In this document: positions 36,936 through 46,600 of the stretch, one piece after another
How the letters are laid out: every line of letters starts with the position of its first letter
Position numbering within the stretch: position 1 is the first letter of the stretch
Assembly: GCA_029259935.1 (NCBI GenBank)
Contig: JAJDEH010000288.1
Coordinates: 12,946 to 76,945, forward strand
Length of the DNA stretch: 64,000 bases
Direction: 5' to 3'
Source of the DNA: Planctomycetota bacterium
GTDB taxonomy: Bacteria > Planctomycetota > Planctomycetia > Pirellulales > Pirellulaceae
Position numbers and translations under genes: made by a program
Notes under the pieces: model-generated
Told to the model about the DNA's origin: nothing
The model's input: the letters and a program-made list of their open reading frames with translations, nothing else
Databases searched by the model: none

Positions 36936-38678
36936 ATGAATCTAGCCAAACTTTCTAGGCCCGTTCGTTCGTCCGCACCAGCGATTTGGATGCTGCTCGT
37001 GCTTTTACTAAACGCCCCCGTCGCCGCAACCGAAGACGGCTCTTGGTTCGAGCGGCAGACGAAGTGGCACGGCTATGATCAGTTCCACTTCAAGGTCGCC
37101 GAGCGATCGGCGTATTTGGTCGCTCCGAAGCAACCGGCGGCGGGCAATCCGTGGATCTGGCGAGCCCGGTTTCCTGGCTATCACGCCGAAATGGACATTA
37201 CCCTGTTGGGCAAAGGATTTCATATTGGCTACGTCGACGTGGGCGGACTGTTCGGCAGCGATCAGGCGGTGGCCGTCGGCGACAAGTTTTATCAGTACCT
37301 AACCGAGCAACGCGGCCTCGCTAAAAAACCCGCATTGGAAGGCGTCAGCCGCGGAGGATTGTTCGTTTACAACTGGGCGGCGAAGAATTCCGACAAGGTT
37401 GCTTGCATCTACTGCGACACTCCGGTCTGCGACATCAAGAGTTGGCCCGGCGGGAAAGGTGCCGGTTTGGGCGCGGCGTCTGCTTGGCAACAATGCTTGA
37501 AAGCGTATGGGCTGAGCGAAAGCGAGGCGCTTAAGCACCAGCGCAATCCACTGGACCATGCCCAAGTCATCGCCACCGCCAAGATACCAATACTGCACAT
37601 TGTTTCCGAAAGCGACCAAGTTGTCCCGCCCCGCGAGAACACGTATTTGCTGAAGACGCAACTTGAACGGCACGGACACAAGATGGATGTGATTTCCGTG
37701 GCCGAGGGTACCGCGAAATCCAATGGCCATCACTTCACGCATCCCCAGCCGGATCGCGTCGTCCAATTCATCGCTCGGCACGCGGGCCCGTCGCCTTCAA
37801 GCCGGCAAGAACTTTTGCGCGATGCTCCACGCATCGTCTTCCTTGGAGACAGCATCACCTTCGCGGGAGAGTACGTCGCTCTCTTCGAAGCCTGGCTACT
37901 GACCCAAAACCTAGACCCGCTGCCCACGGTGATCGACATGGGATTGCCGAGCGAAACCGTATCGGGCCTCAGCGAAGATGGACACGCCGGCGGGAGATTC
38001 CCACGCCCTGATCTCGCCGAGCGGTTGGATCGTGTGCTGCGGGTGGCCAAGCCGGACTTGGTCTTCGCCTGTTACGGAATCAACTGCGGCATCTATCAGC
38101 CGTTCGACGAATCGCGATTCAAGCGTTACCAAACAGGCATCCGACAATTGAAAGAAAAGGTCGAAGCCGCCGGAGCGAAGTTGGTTTTAATTACGCCGCC
38201 GTTCTACGACGACAAGCGGGCGAAAAAATCGTTCTCCTACAACGGCGTACTCGACCGCTATTCCGAATGGCTGCTGGCGCGGCGCGCGGAAGGTTGGCTA
38301 GTCATCGATTTGCACAAACCGATGGCGGCCGAGGTGGAGAAAAAAAGGAACAGTGAGCCGGAATTCACGTTCCAACCTGACGCGGTACATCCAAATTCAG
38401 CGGGCCACAGGTTCATAGCCAGCCAACTCGTCCGTTGGTTTGGCGACGACCAAGCGGCGGCCGCGCCGACTCCCCAAGAGATGCTCGCCGGACGAAAGAT
38501 TCCCGGTGACATATTGAAGCTGGTTCGCCAGCGGATGGCGGTCACGCGGAATGCCCATGTGTCCGCGGCGGGCCACAAACGGCCCGGTGTCAGAGCGGGC
38601 TTGCCACTTGCCGACGCCGAGCGAAAGGCTCAAGGGCTGACCAAACAAATTCAAGTCTTGATGAAAGAGGCCCAATGA
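36936..38678 (+). CDS. Secreted fusion of an alpha/beta hydrolase and an SGNH hydrolase
   Basis: This 580-residue exported protein has a signal peptide at about 1-31. The first half (about 40-285) is an alpha/beta hydrolase with LEGVSRGGLFVYNWA (nucleophile Ser about 140), SESDQVVP and NGHHF (catalytic His). The second half (about 295-500) is an SGNH/GDSL hydrolase with FLGDSITFAG, YGINCGIYQ and DAVHPN (Asp/His pair). A helical tail follows. SGNH enzymes remove acetyl or other acyl groups from glycans, and both halves look catalytically complete. The fusion suggests joint de-esterification of a plant or algal polysaccharide, which is inference. Confidence 0.88.
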   Translation: MNLAKLSRPVRSSAPAIWMLLVLLLNAPVAATEDGSWFERQTKWHGYDQFHFKVAERSAYLVAPKQPAAGNPWIWRARFPGYHAEMDITLLGKGFHIGYVDVGGLFGSDQAVAVGDKFYQYLTEQRGLAKKPALEGVSRGGLFVYNWAAKNSDKVACIYCDTPVCDIKSWPGGKGAGLGAASAWQQCLKAYGLSESEALKHQRNPLDHAQVIATAKIPILHIVSESDQVVPPRENTYLLKTQLERHGHKMDVISVAEGTAKSNGHHFTHPQPDRVVQFIARHAGPSPSSRQELLRDAPRIVFLGDSITFAGEYVALFEAWLLTQNLDPLPTVIDMGLPSETVSGLSEDGHAGGRFPRPDLAERLDRVLRVAKPDLVFACYGINCGIYQPFDESRFKRYQTGIRQLKEKVEAAGAKLVLITPPFYDDKRAKKSFSYNGVLDRYSEWLLARRAEGWLVIDLHKPMAAEVEKKRNSEPEFTFQPDAVHPNSAGHRFIASQLVRWFGDDQAAAAPTPQEMLAGRKIPGDILKLVRQRMAVTRNAHVSAAGHKRPGVRAGLPLADAERKAQGLTKQIQVLMKEAQ

Positions 38679-38703
38679 CTTCCGCACGGTAGGCCGCAAT
38701 ACG

Positions 38704-39858
38704 ATGAAAAATGGTCGTCTTCCTCGGCGCCGAGTTTTTCTTTGGCTCCAAATTGGAACCGCGGTTTTTCTCGCCGCAGCTTGGTTCGCTGTTTGTCAGC
38801 GCCGTGCCGTTCTTCAAGAGCAAGCGGTATTCCAGCTTGTTCAATCGGGCGTAACGGTCAAGTATAAATCCAGCTCGCAACCGCCGGAATGGCTCGCGAG
38901 CATTTTTGGTGAACATCTTTTCTTGTCAATCGAAGAGGTCGACTTTCCAATCGGCGGGTCGGAAGCGGACATCGTCCATCTCGCGCGACTACCCGGCCTG
39001 TCCATTCTCGATCTAAGCGGTGTACTGCTATCGGAAGACGCCTTGTCGCAGGTTGGCCAGCTACAAAGTGTTGAAATACTAAAGCTTCGAGCTACGGGAA
39101 TCTCCGACGACGGCCTTAAGGTGTTGGCGAGAATGGAAAACTTGATATATGTCGACCTTGACCATAATCCGGTTTCGGACGAAGCGGTAGGCGAACTGCT
39201 AAAGGCGAGAAGTATCGAGGTGATGTACCTTGGCGACACGTTTGTGACCCAGCGGCCCTCACTCGTGAATCCGGTGACACGGCATATTGAAGGCTACACG
39301 GCACCCACGGCACGTCATTTGGAATTCGCCGCGCGCCTGGAACGTCTCGGAGCCTCGGTACATGAATCCAGCGATGGACCGTCCTTTCTACATAAAAAAA
39401 CGACCGTGTTCCTTCCCCTTAACTTTGCGGGTTCCACGGGGGACTATGAGCTATTGTTGGGATTGGAGAACGTCGAGACCTTGAGAATCATGGCGTTGCC
39501 CGGGTCTGGACCGATCGGTTACATCGGAGCAATGAAAGACCTCAAATGGCTCGATATAGAGGGCAGCTTGTCGGATGGGGATCTTAAGAGATTGAGTGGG
39601 TTGTCGGGTCTTGAGGAGCTTGATATTAAATGCACCCAGGTAACGGACGAGGGCATTTCCGCATTGGCATCGTTCAAAAGTCTTAAGTCATTGGACGTGT
39701 CCGACACCAGGGTCACGGACAGGTCAGTTGAACAACTCACGAGGATGGAATCACTTTCATTTTTGCGTATCCAAGGCACCTTGATCACCGAGAGCGGCGC
39801 GGACCGACTGCGTTTTGCCCTACCTGATTGCAAGATAATCTGGGAAGAAAATCGGTAA
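38704..39858 (+). CDS. Membrane-anchored leucine-rich-repeat protein
   Basis: This 384-residue protein has a basic N-terminus and one membrane helix at about 12-32 (VFLWLQIGTAVFLAAAWFAV). Leucine-rich repeats of the LxxLxLxxTxVTD kind follow, in two blocks (about 90-180 and 250-365), for example LEELDIKCTQVTDEGI and LKSLDVSDTRVTDRSV. A non-repeat stretch lies between them. LRR domains bind proteins; planctomycetes use many of this glycine/threonine-spaced type. It begins 25 bases after the fusion hydrolase on the same strand and may be co-transcribed. Its partner is unknown. Confidence 0.85.
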   Translation: MKNGRLPRRRVFLWLQIGTAVFLAAAWFAVCQRRAVLQEQAVFQLVQSGVTVKYKSSSQPPEWLASIFGEHLFLSIEEVDFPIGGSEADIVHLARLPGLSILDLSGVLLSEDALSQVGQLQSVEILKLRATGISDDGLKVLARMENLIYVDLDHNPVSDEAVGELLKARSIEVMYLGDTFVTQRPSLVNPVTRHIEGYTAPTARHLEFAARLERLGASVHESSDGPSFLHKKTTVFLPLNFAGSTGDYELLLGLENVETLRIMALPGSGPIGYIGAMKDLKWLDIEGSLSDGDLKRLSGLSGLEELDIKCTQVTDEGISALASFKSLKSLDVSDTRVTDRSVEQLTRMESLSFLRIQGTLITESGADRLRFALPDCKIIWEENR

Positions 39859-39961
39859 ATAGATAAGGCAACTCATCGCGCGTCGAGACTTTTGATTTGC
39901 CTATCTCGACTGGCTCGTCGTACTGGATGAACCTATTCTCCGTCCGCTTCGATGCTCTTCA

Positions 39962-41806
39962 CTACGGGGGCAGCTTGGACGAGACCATCACCGCGCGGTG
40001 GCGGTTGTCGTCGAACGCGAAGTGCAGAAAACCGCCGTCGTCGCTGATGAACCCGTCGGGATAGTTCAAGCGTCCCTGCCAAGTAACAAGGTCGCGGCGA
40101 TAGGGCCATGTTTGCATGCCATCGAAACTAACCCACACCGACAGCGGATTGCGCTGCTTGGGATTTGGATTGTGCAGGATGGCGACCGTGTCGCCGCCCA
40201 GGCCGTAGAGTGTTGCTTTCGAACCGGGATTGGGAATGTCGGTCTTGTACGCCTTCGACCAGGTCTTGCCGCCGTCAGTCGAATCGGCGCGGTACAGGAC
40301 TCCGCCCAGGCGGTCCGCTCGGATGATCATCGCGACGGTGCCGCCAGCTAGTTCCACGATGTTGGGTTCGGCCCAGCCGCGATAGTTGTCGTTGTCGGTC
40401 AGTCGAATCGAGCCATGAACCGACCAGGTCTGGCCGCCGTCTTGGCTGATCATCACTCCGTTGCGAGGATTGCGCGGGCCGGGGGCGTCGACGTAATGCT
40501 GAAAAGGCAGCATCAATCGGCCGTCAAGAGAGACCACGGTGTTGCGGATGAACGTCCGGTCGGCGAGTTTTCCAGGGGCGGCGATCAGCGGTCCCCAGGT
40601 GCGGCACGAATCGTCGCTGTGGCTCATCCACGTCTTCCAGTCGCCGAAGCGGCCGTCGTGCGTGGCGAAGAAAATCGTGCAGCGAGCTTTGTGGACCATC
40701 AGTTCAGTCGGTACGAGCGCGCGATTGGCGTCCTTTGCTTTGACGCCGAAATCGAGGGGCTTCATTTTTGACCACGTCTTGCCTTGGTCTTGGCTGCGGG
40801 TGAGGTAGATGCGATTGGCGGGCAGCGGTTCGCGATCTCCGCCGCCCAGCATGATCATCACCCACGAACCATCGGGCATTTTTCTTAGCGTCGTATCGCA
40901 AGCCAGTTTGTTCGGCGTCTCGCCGGTCCATATCACGTGAACGACGTCGGACTTTCCGTCGCGCTCGGATTGCAACTTCGCCAGCGTGGCCACCAAGCGG
41001 GCCGGATTGTCGCTCGACATGGAACTGGGCCGCTGCATCAACAAGGCGGTCACTTCTTCCGCGTGGCCGGTGGTTCCATTGAGGTGCAACCCGGCGCCGG
41101 CCTTGCGTACACGGCCGACGAGACTTTTGTCGGTCAGCCAACGCGGCCACAGCCGAATCGTCTTCACACCGGCGCTGGCGAAGGCTTCAATGTCGTTGGG
41201 AGTTGGGATCAGGCCCAGTTGCCGAGCCTTGGGTAGCAGCTTGCGAAACAGGCGGGCCTGCTGGACGCTGCGAACACCGACGACCGTGCGACGCGGGTCG
41301 CCGTGAGCTTTCACCAAGGCCGCCACTTGTTTGGCAAACGGCTCGCCCTGTTCTTTCAAATCCAGCAGAATGTCGATTCGCCGCCGGCAAGCTACGAGCG
41401 ATTCTTGCAGCGTCGGCACGCGCTGGTCTTTGTATTTCGGATCGAACCAACTGCCGGCATCGAGCCGCCGTACTTCGGCCAGCGTCTTTTCCTTGAGCGG
41501 ACCGCTGCCGTTGGTGGTTCGGTCGAGCGTGGTGTCGTGCAGAATCACCAGGTGACCGTCCTTGGTCAATCGCACGTCGACTTCGACCGCGGTCGCCCCC
41601 GCGACAATTGCTTGCTCGACACTGGCCAGCGTGCATTCCGGCCGATCCGAACTGGAACCTCGATGAGCGATGATTTGCTGAACGCCCATTAGTGGCGGCG
41701 TCTCGGCAACCGCCATGGGTGCTGCAACAAAAGCAGCTACCGCCCAACAGGCGGCGACCAGCCACGACACTCGCACCTTGGCAGGTTTTAGACGTAGTGC
41801 AATCAC
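39962..41806 (-). CDS. Secreted glycerophosphodiesterase-sialidase fusion
   Basis: From the GTG at 41806 this is 614 residues. The frame stays open further upstream, but that part runs through a palindromic repeat, so the later start is preferred. After a signal peptide comes a GDPD domain (about 40-270) with [25 protein letters not shown] and [10 protein letters not shown], which carry the catalytic His and metal-binding acids. A sialidase-like six-bladed propeller (about 285-610) follows, with Asp-box-type repeats such as [16 protein letters not shown] and [12 protein letters not shown] enzymes cleave glycerophosphodiesters; sialidase folds hydrolyse or bind glycans. It lies downstream of DUF1501. 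Confidence 0.85.
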   Translation of the reverse strand: MIALRLKPAKVRVSWLVAACWAVAAFVAAPMAVAETPPLMGVQQIIAHRGSSSDRPECTLASVEQAIVAGATAVEVDVRLTKDGHLVILHDTTLDRTTNGSGPLKEKTLAEVRRLDAGSWFDPKYKDQRVPTLQESLVACRRRIDILLDLKEQGEPFAKQVAALVKAHGDPRRTVVGVRSVQQARLFRKLLPKARQLGLIPTPNDIEAFASAGVKTIRLWPRWLTDKSLVGRVRKAGAGLHLNGTTGHAEEVTALLMQRPSSMSSDNPARLVATLAKLQSERDGKSDVVHVIWTGETPNKLACDTTLRKMPDGSWVMIMLGGGDREPLPANRIYLTRSQDQGKTWSKMKPLDFGVKAKDANRALVPTELMVHKARCTIFFATHDGRFGDWKTWMSHSDDSCRTWGPLIAAPGKLADRTFIRNTVVSLDGRLMLPFQHYVDAPGPRNPRNGVMISQDGGQTWSVHGSIRLTDNDNYRGWAEPNIVELAGGTVAMIIRADRLGGVLYRADSTDGGKTWSKAYKTDIPNPGSKATLYGLGGDTVAILHNPNPKQRNPLSVWVSFDGMQTWPYRRDLVTWQGRLNYPDGFISDDGGFLHFAFDDNRHRAVMVSSKLPP

Positions 41807-41844
41807 GGAGCGTAGCGCCGTTTGAAAGTGTGCGAGGTAAAAAC

Positions 41845-41896
41845 TTGTGGTGCGGGCGTCCCGCCTGCCCGTGCAGCCGAGACGGCCGCACCACAA
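41845..41896. repeat. 52-base imperfect palindrome
   Basis: TTGTGGTGCGG and CCGCACCACAA end arms that match at about 20 of 24 positions around GCCCGTGCAGCC. It lies in the short gap between the DUF1501 and GDPD-sialidase genes. Its GC-rich arms are typical of REP-like intergenic repeats. Confidence 0.7.
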
Positions 41897-41921
41897 TCGG
41901 GCCAGCAACACCTTGCGAGTT

Positions 41922-43391
41922 CTAGACGAACAAGGAACTGATTGCTTGCGCCTTCACCAGCTCGCGCGGCTGGTTCAGATGGTTGTAAACAATCGTTTCC
42001 GGGTCGATGCCGAACGAATGGTAGATGCCCGCCAGCAATTGGCCGGGATGCACGGGATTTTCTAGCGGAGCGGAAGCAGTTTTGTCCGACTTGCCGTACA
42101 CTTCGCCCCGTTTTACACCGGCACCGGCGACGACCGACGTGTAGCAATAAGGCCAGTGGTCGCGACCGTCGGCACTGTTGCCATTGCCCGAAGTGCTGAC
42201 GCCCTTTTGCGGGCTGCGGCCGAATTCGCCAACCGCCACGACCAGAGTTTCGTCGAGCAACCCGCGCTCGTCCAAGTCCGAAATGAGCCCGGACAGGCCG
42301 CCGTCGAGCATCGGGCCGGATTGGTTTTTCATGCGCTGAGTCAAACCGGTATGGTGATCCCACGAGTGATTGTCAGAATTGGCGACCTTCGGCCAAATCA
42401 CTTCCACGACTCGCGTTCCCCGCTCGACCAACCGCCGCGCCAACAGGCACGAATCGCCAAACGTGTTTCGACCGTACTGTTCGCGAGTGGCGTGAGATTC
42501 GGCACCCAGGTCAAAGGCCTCGCGGGCGCGGCCCGAGACGATTAGGTTCAATGCCTGATCGTAGTAGTTGTTCAATTTGTAATCTTCGACCGCCTCTTCG
42601 ATTGTGGGCATCTTCTTGTTGAGCACATCACGCAACTTGGCTCGCCGCTGTAGGCGGACCGAGAAGACTTCCGGACGCAGCTTCAAATCATCGATCTTGA
42701 TGCGCGTCATCTTCTTCATGTCCATGTCGTCGCCAGTGGGGAACAGTGTGTAAGGGTCGTACGCCTTCCCCAGGAATCCTGCCGTTCCGCCCTTGCCAAC
42801 CACGTTGCTTTCCTGCAGCGGCCGCGGCAACATAACGAACGGCAGCATGGGAACGTCCAGCGGACGCAGCCGAATGAGGTTCGAGCCAAAGTTCGGAAAG
42901 TCTTTCGGGCTGGGCGGTTCCAACTGGCCCGACGGGCTGACCTTGTCGGTCGTGTAACCGGTCATCATTTGATAGATCGCCGCCGTATGGTTAAACAGCC
43001 CGTTCGGCGTGTAGCTCATCGAGCGGATCATCGTGAACTTGTCGTTGATTTGCGCCAGCTTCGGCAAGTTCTCGGTGTACTTCACGCCGGGCAACTTCGT
43101 GGAAATGTTGCCGAACGCGCTCTTTACCTTGTCGGGAACGTTTTCCTTTGGATCCCAGAGGTCAAGATGGCTGGGCCCGCCTTGCAGATAGACCATGATG
43201 ATGCTTTTCGCTTTTGCCCAACCGGGGCCGCCCACATGCGACGTTTCCTTGGCGCTGGCTTGCAGTTGCAGCAGCGAGCCAAGCGACAACCCAAGCACGC
43301 CCGAACCGCCGACTCGCAAGACATCGCGCCGGGTCATCGGCAGACCCTTGTCGCAAAGATCGTTTCCTGGCTGGCCTTTGAAAGTGAGCAT
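41922..43391 (-). CDS. DUF1501 protein, Tat-exported
   Basis: This 489-residue protein of the DUF1501 family has an alkaline-phosphatase/sulfatase-like fold and unknown chemistry. A twin-arginine-type signal ([20 protein letters not shown], from about residue 19) follows a 19-residue head. Typical stretches are [68 protein letters not shown] (split) and a late HSFGIDPET. In planctomycetes these genes almost always follow a DUF1549/DUF1553 cytochrome protein, as here, with a small membrane ORF between. The pair is thought to be an extracytoplasmic system for polymer breakdown, but this is not established. Confidence 0.92.
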   Translation of the reverse strand: MLTFKGQPGNDLCDKGLPMTRRDVLRVGGSGVLGLSLGSLLQLQASAKETSHVGGPGWAKAKSIIMVYLQGGPSHLDLWDPKENVPDKVKSAFGNISTKLPGVKYTENLPKLAQINDKFTMIRSMSYTPNGLFNHTAAIYQMMTGYTTDKVSPSGQLEPPSPKDFPNFGSNLIRLRPLDVPMLPFVMLPRPLQESNVVGKGGTAGFLGKAYDPYTLFPTGDDMDMKKMTRIKIDDLKLRPEVFSVRLQRRAKLRDVLNKKMPTIEEAVEDYKLNNYYDQALNLIVSGRAREAFDLGAESHATREQYGRNTFGDSCLLARRLVERGTRVVEVIWPKVANSDNHSWDHHTGLTQRMKNQSGPMLDGGLSGLISDLDERGLLDETLVVAVGEFGRSPQKGVSTSGNGNSADGRDHWPYCYTSVVAGAGVKRGEVYGKSDKTASAPLENPVHPGQLLAGIYHSFGIDPETIVYNHLNQPRELVKAQAISSLFV

Positions 43392-43454
43392 GTTTTATTC
43401 TCCGTTTGGGGTCAAACGTTCTTTTGGACTATTAGTTGAAAGTATGGAACTAGT

Positions 43455-43601
43455 TCAAAACAGGCTGCCATAAATAAAGGGGGGTGGTGGGAACAACATT
43501 CGGTAGACCATCGGTGCCACGAATGCGGCGACCGCAGACACCGTCATCAGGATGAACAACGCTTGCAGGCTGAATTGCCGATATGGCTTGTGTCGAGTCA
43601 T
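43455..43601 (-). CDS. Very small single-pass membrane protein
   Basis: This 48-residue ORF begins at the ATG at 43601, preceded by GAGGTGG. It starts MTRHKPYRQFSLQALF and has one membrane helix (about 14-35). The N-terminal motif with FSLQALFILMTVSAVAAF is a familiar small-protein pattern in planctomycetes. It sits between the DUF1549/1553 gene and DUF1501 on the same strand. Role unknown. Confidence 0.6.
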   Translation of the reverse strand: MTRHKPYRQFSLQALFILMTVSAVAAFVAPMVYRMLFPPPPFIYGSLF

Positions 43602-43659
43602 TCTTATCGCCACCTCAAAAATGAATCGTTGAAATAGCACCATAGGATACCAGATCGGC

Positions 43660-46600
43660 CTAGTGATTAAACAGGAAAGCCGGATTATTGATCAACGCCC
43701 AGGCCAAATCCTGCGCGGCGGTCAATCGCTTGTTTTCCTGCTGTTTTTGGCTGTATTTGATGTCTTCTCGCAGTTGCACCAGCTTGCCGTCGTCGGCCAC
43801 TGGCTGGCTTACAATCGCGATCGTTTCCTTGCGTTTGGTCACGCCCGGATCTTGCGGCAGCGGCTGGCGGGCTAAGTTGAGCGTCTTTTGCTTGGCCAGC
43901 AGAGTTTTATCGGATTTGCGGAACCAGGCCATGAGCGTTTCCTTTTGGCCGGCGGATCGCTGCTCCTTCTTGACGTGCGCGATGGCCTGCAGAGATTCGG
44001 GCAAGCTAAGCCCAATCGGTGCCTTGGCCGTCGTTGCCGAAATCCGGAAGCGGGCCAACAAGTGTTTCTTCGCCACATGATTGTGATGAATCTTGAATTG
44101 CAGCACGGTCCCCTCGTCGTGGCCGAGCGGCTGTTTAGTTTCAAACGTGGCCCAGTGAACGACCCCCAAAGAAGGCGAAATGGCCCAGGCGTTTTGATTA
44201 CCAGGATTTCCGTCAATGGCAAGATTGATATTGAATCCCTCTTGCAGCATGTCGGCCAGGCCCTTTTGCAACGCCACTTTGGCGAACTGCTGGGGCTTTG
44301 AAAGCGGAGCCGCGTTGACCTCAAATTCGGTGACGGCAAAGTTGCCGGAAGTTCCAGGTCCATTTCCGGTGACCCCTGCGGTGGGCAAGGCTTCCACGCG
44401 CAATCCGGTAATGTTCTTCAGCGAAGTATGGACCGTGACAATATACGTGGCCCGGTCGGCCTCGCCGGTCGCCCGAATGGACCGATCGTCGAGCCGCTCG
44501 AGTTTCATTTTGTTATTGGCCGACAGCGATCGCGGTTCGAGCAGTTGCCATTCGACGTTGCGGTTTTGCTTTTCGAGATACGCAATGGCTTGTGCAGGCA
44601 GCTTTGTTTCATAAGCCTTGAAGTCGGCCTCGACTTTGGCAAGATTTTCCAGACGTTTCTTTTCCTCCTCGGAACGTCGTGGTTGGATTTGCTTTTCGTA
44701 GGCCGCCAAACCCGCTTGAGCTTTGGCGATCGCTTGCAGGCGGCCGGCTTCGAGCTTGGGCTTTTCGCCCGTCCACCAGCTTTCTCGTTCTTCAAGCGTC
44801 TTGATCAGCCGAGTGTGGTCGGCGTCGATGGTGTTCATGGACGCGACCGTGGCATCGATTTCGTCGGCGGTGGCGGGACGATTGAGTATTCGCAAAAACA
44901 ACTCGTTGATCATCTGACGATCATCGGCCTGCTCTTTCGTCAACTTCGCCAAGGCATTAGTAGGATCTTCGATCGCCTTGCCGACGGTTGGACCGGCGAC
45001 GAGCGCCATGACCGGCCCCAATTGCAGCCCGCTGCTACGCTCGCATTCACAAGCACTCTCACGCGGCGGACGGCCTAGATTGTTGAGGAATCCATCGGCC
45101 AGCTTGATACCCGAATCGGGCAACGCGGCGGCACGCGTGCCGGGCGCTACGCCGGGAATCTTCGTTTGCGAACCGGTGACGCGATGAATCGCATCGAACA
45201 GCACTTCCGCCGGTAGCCGACGTGCCGTGGCATGCGAATAGTTCAGCGAATCGTCCGCATTCCACCGGTTGGTCTCGATCGACAGTTGATAACTGCGCGA
45301 CTTGCAAATCAGCGAAATCACGTGCCGCACATTGAACCCACTGTCGATGAATTCTTTCGTGAGGAAATCCAGCAGTTCCGGATTCGTGGGCGGATTGCCG
45401 GCGCGAATGTCGTCGATCGGCTCCACGATGCCCACGCCCAACATATATCCCCACAGCCGGTTCACGTAACTCTTGGCGAAATACTGGTTGTCAGGCGACG
45501 TAATCCAGTGGGCCAATTGCTGACGGCGGTTCGCGTTCTCCGCCGACTCGAACGAACACTCAAACGGAAACTGCGGCGCGGTTTCCGATTTGGTCCGCTC
45601 GTGGAGCATTTCCCCTTCGTTTTTCTCGTAGACGATTTCATAGAAGGGCTTCGCGCCTTCGACCGCGGTACCGCCAATCTTGCGGCCTTTGCTGTTGGCC
45701 CCGTCGGCTTTCAGGCCGACACGGGCAAAGTAGGCCGCGGTTTGATAGTACTGGTCTTGCGTCCACCGCTCGAAAGGATGGTCGTGGCACTTGTTGCAAT
45801 TGAAGCGCACGGCCAAGAACAGATGCGTTGTGTTCTCCATCATCAAATCCGGCTGGCGGAGAATCTTATAGTAAGACGCGGCCGGATTGTCTTTGTTGGA
45901 TCCGTCGGCGGTCAGAATCTTGCGAGCAAACTCGTCATAGGGCGTGTTGTCGGCGACCTCTTTGCGAATCCAGTCGCGAAAAGCCGTGGCGCCTTCGCGA
46001 CCTAGAAACTTGCCGTTGACCTGCAGCAAATCGGCCCACTTGTTGGTCCAGTAATCGACATAATCTTCGCTGCCGATCAGGCGGTCGATCACTTCGTCGC
46101 GTTTGACGCGTGAATCTCGCTTGTCGGCCAGGAACTTCCGCACTTCGTCGGCGGTCGGAGGAAGCCCCGTCAGATCAAGATAGCTACGTCGCAGGAACTC
46201 GGCATCGCTGCACAGCCCCGAGGGCTGAATCTTCATGCGTTGCCACTTGGCCGCGACCAACTCGTCGACCCTGCCAAAAGTCGGTGGATCTTGCCAGACA
46301 AAACCACCCCGGTCGCCCATCACCGTTAGCGTGGTGGCGGCGTAAGCGCCTTCATAGCGAGCAAGTACGGGAGCTTCCCCGCGACGAACGGCTTTCATCA
46401 ATGCCGTCCGGCTCGCCTCGGCCACTTCGGAATTTCCGCTTTCGACGAAGGCTTCGCGGGTCACGTCGCGGCGTTTGCCATCGGCGTAGGTAGCCACGAC
46501 ACGAATCTGCTGCTGGGCGCCGATCCGTTGAATCACCGGATTCTGCGGGAATACTTCGATCCCCAAGACCTTGGGAGTCGCCGTGTCAAGTTGCCCGCCA

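Noticed and set aside
41807..41911. N-terminal extension of the GDPD-sialidase protein
   Set aside because: The frame stays open, but it crosses a palindromic intergenic repeat and places about 35 odd residues before the signal peptide.
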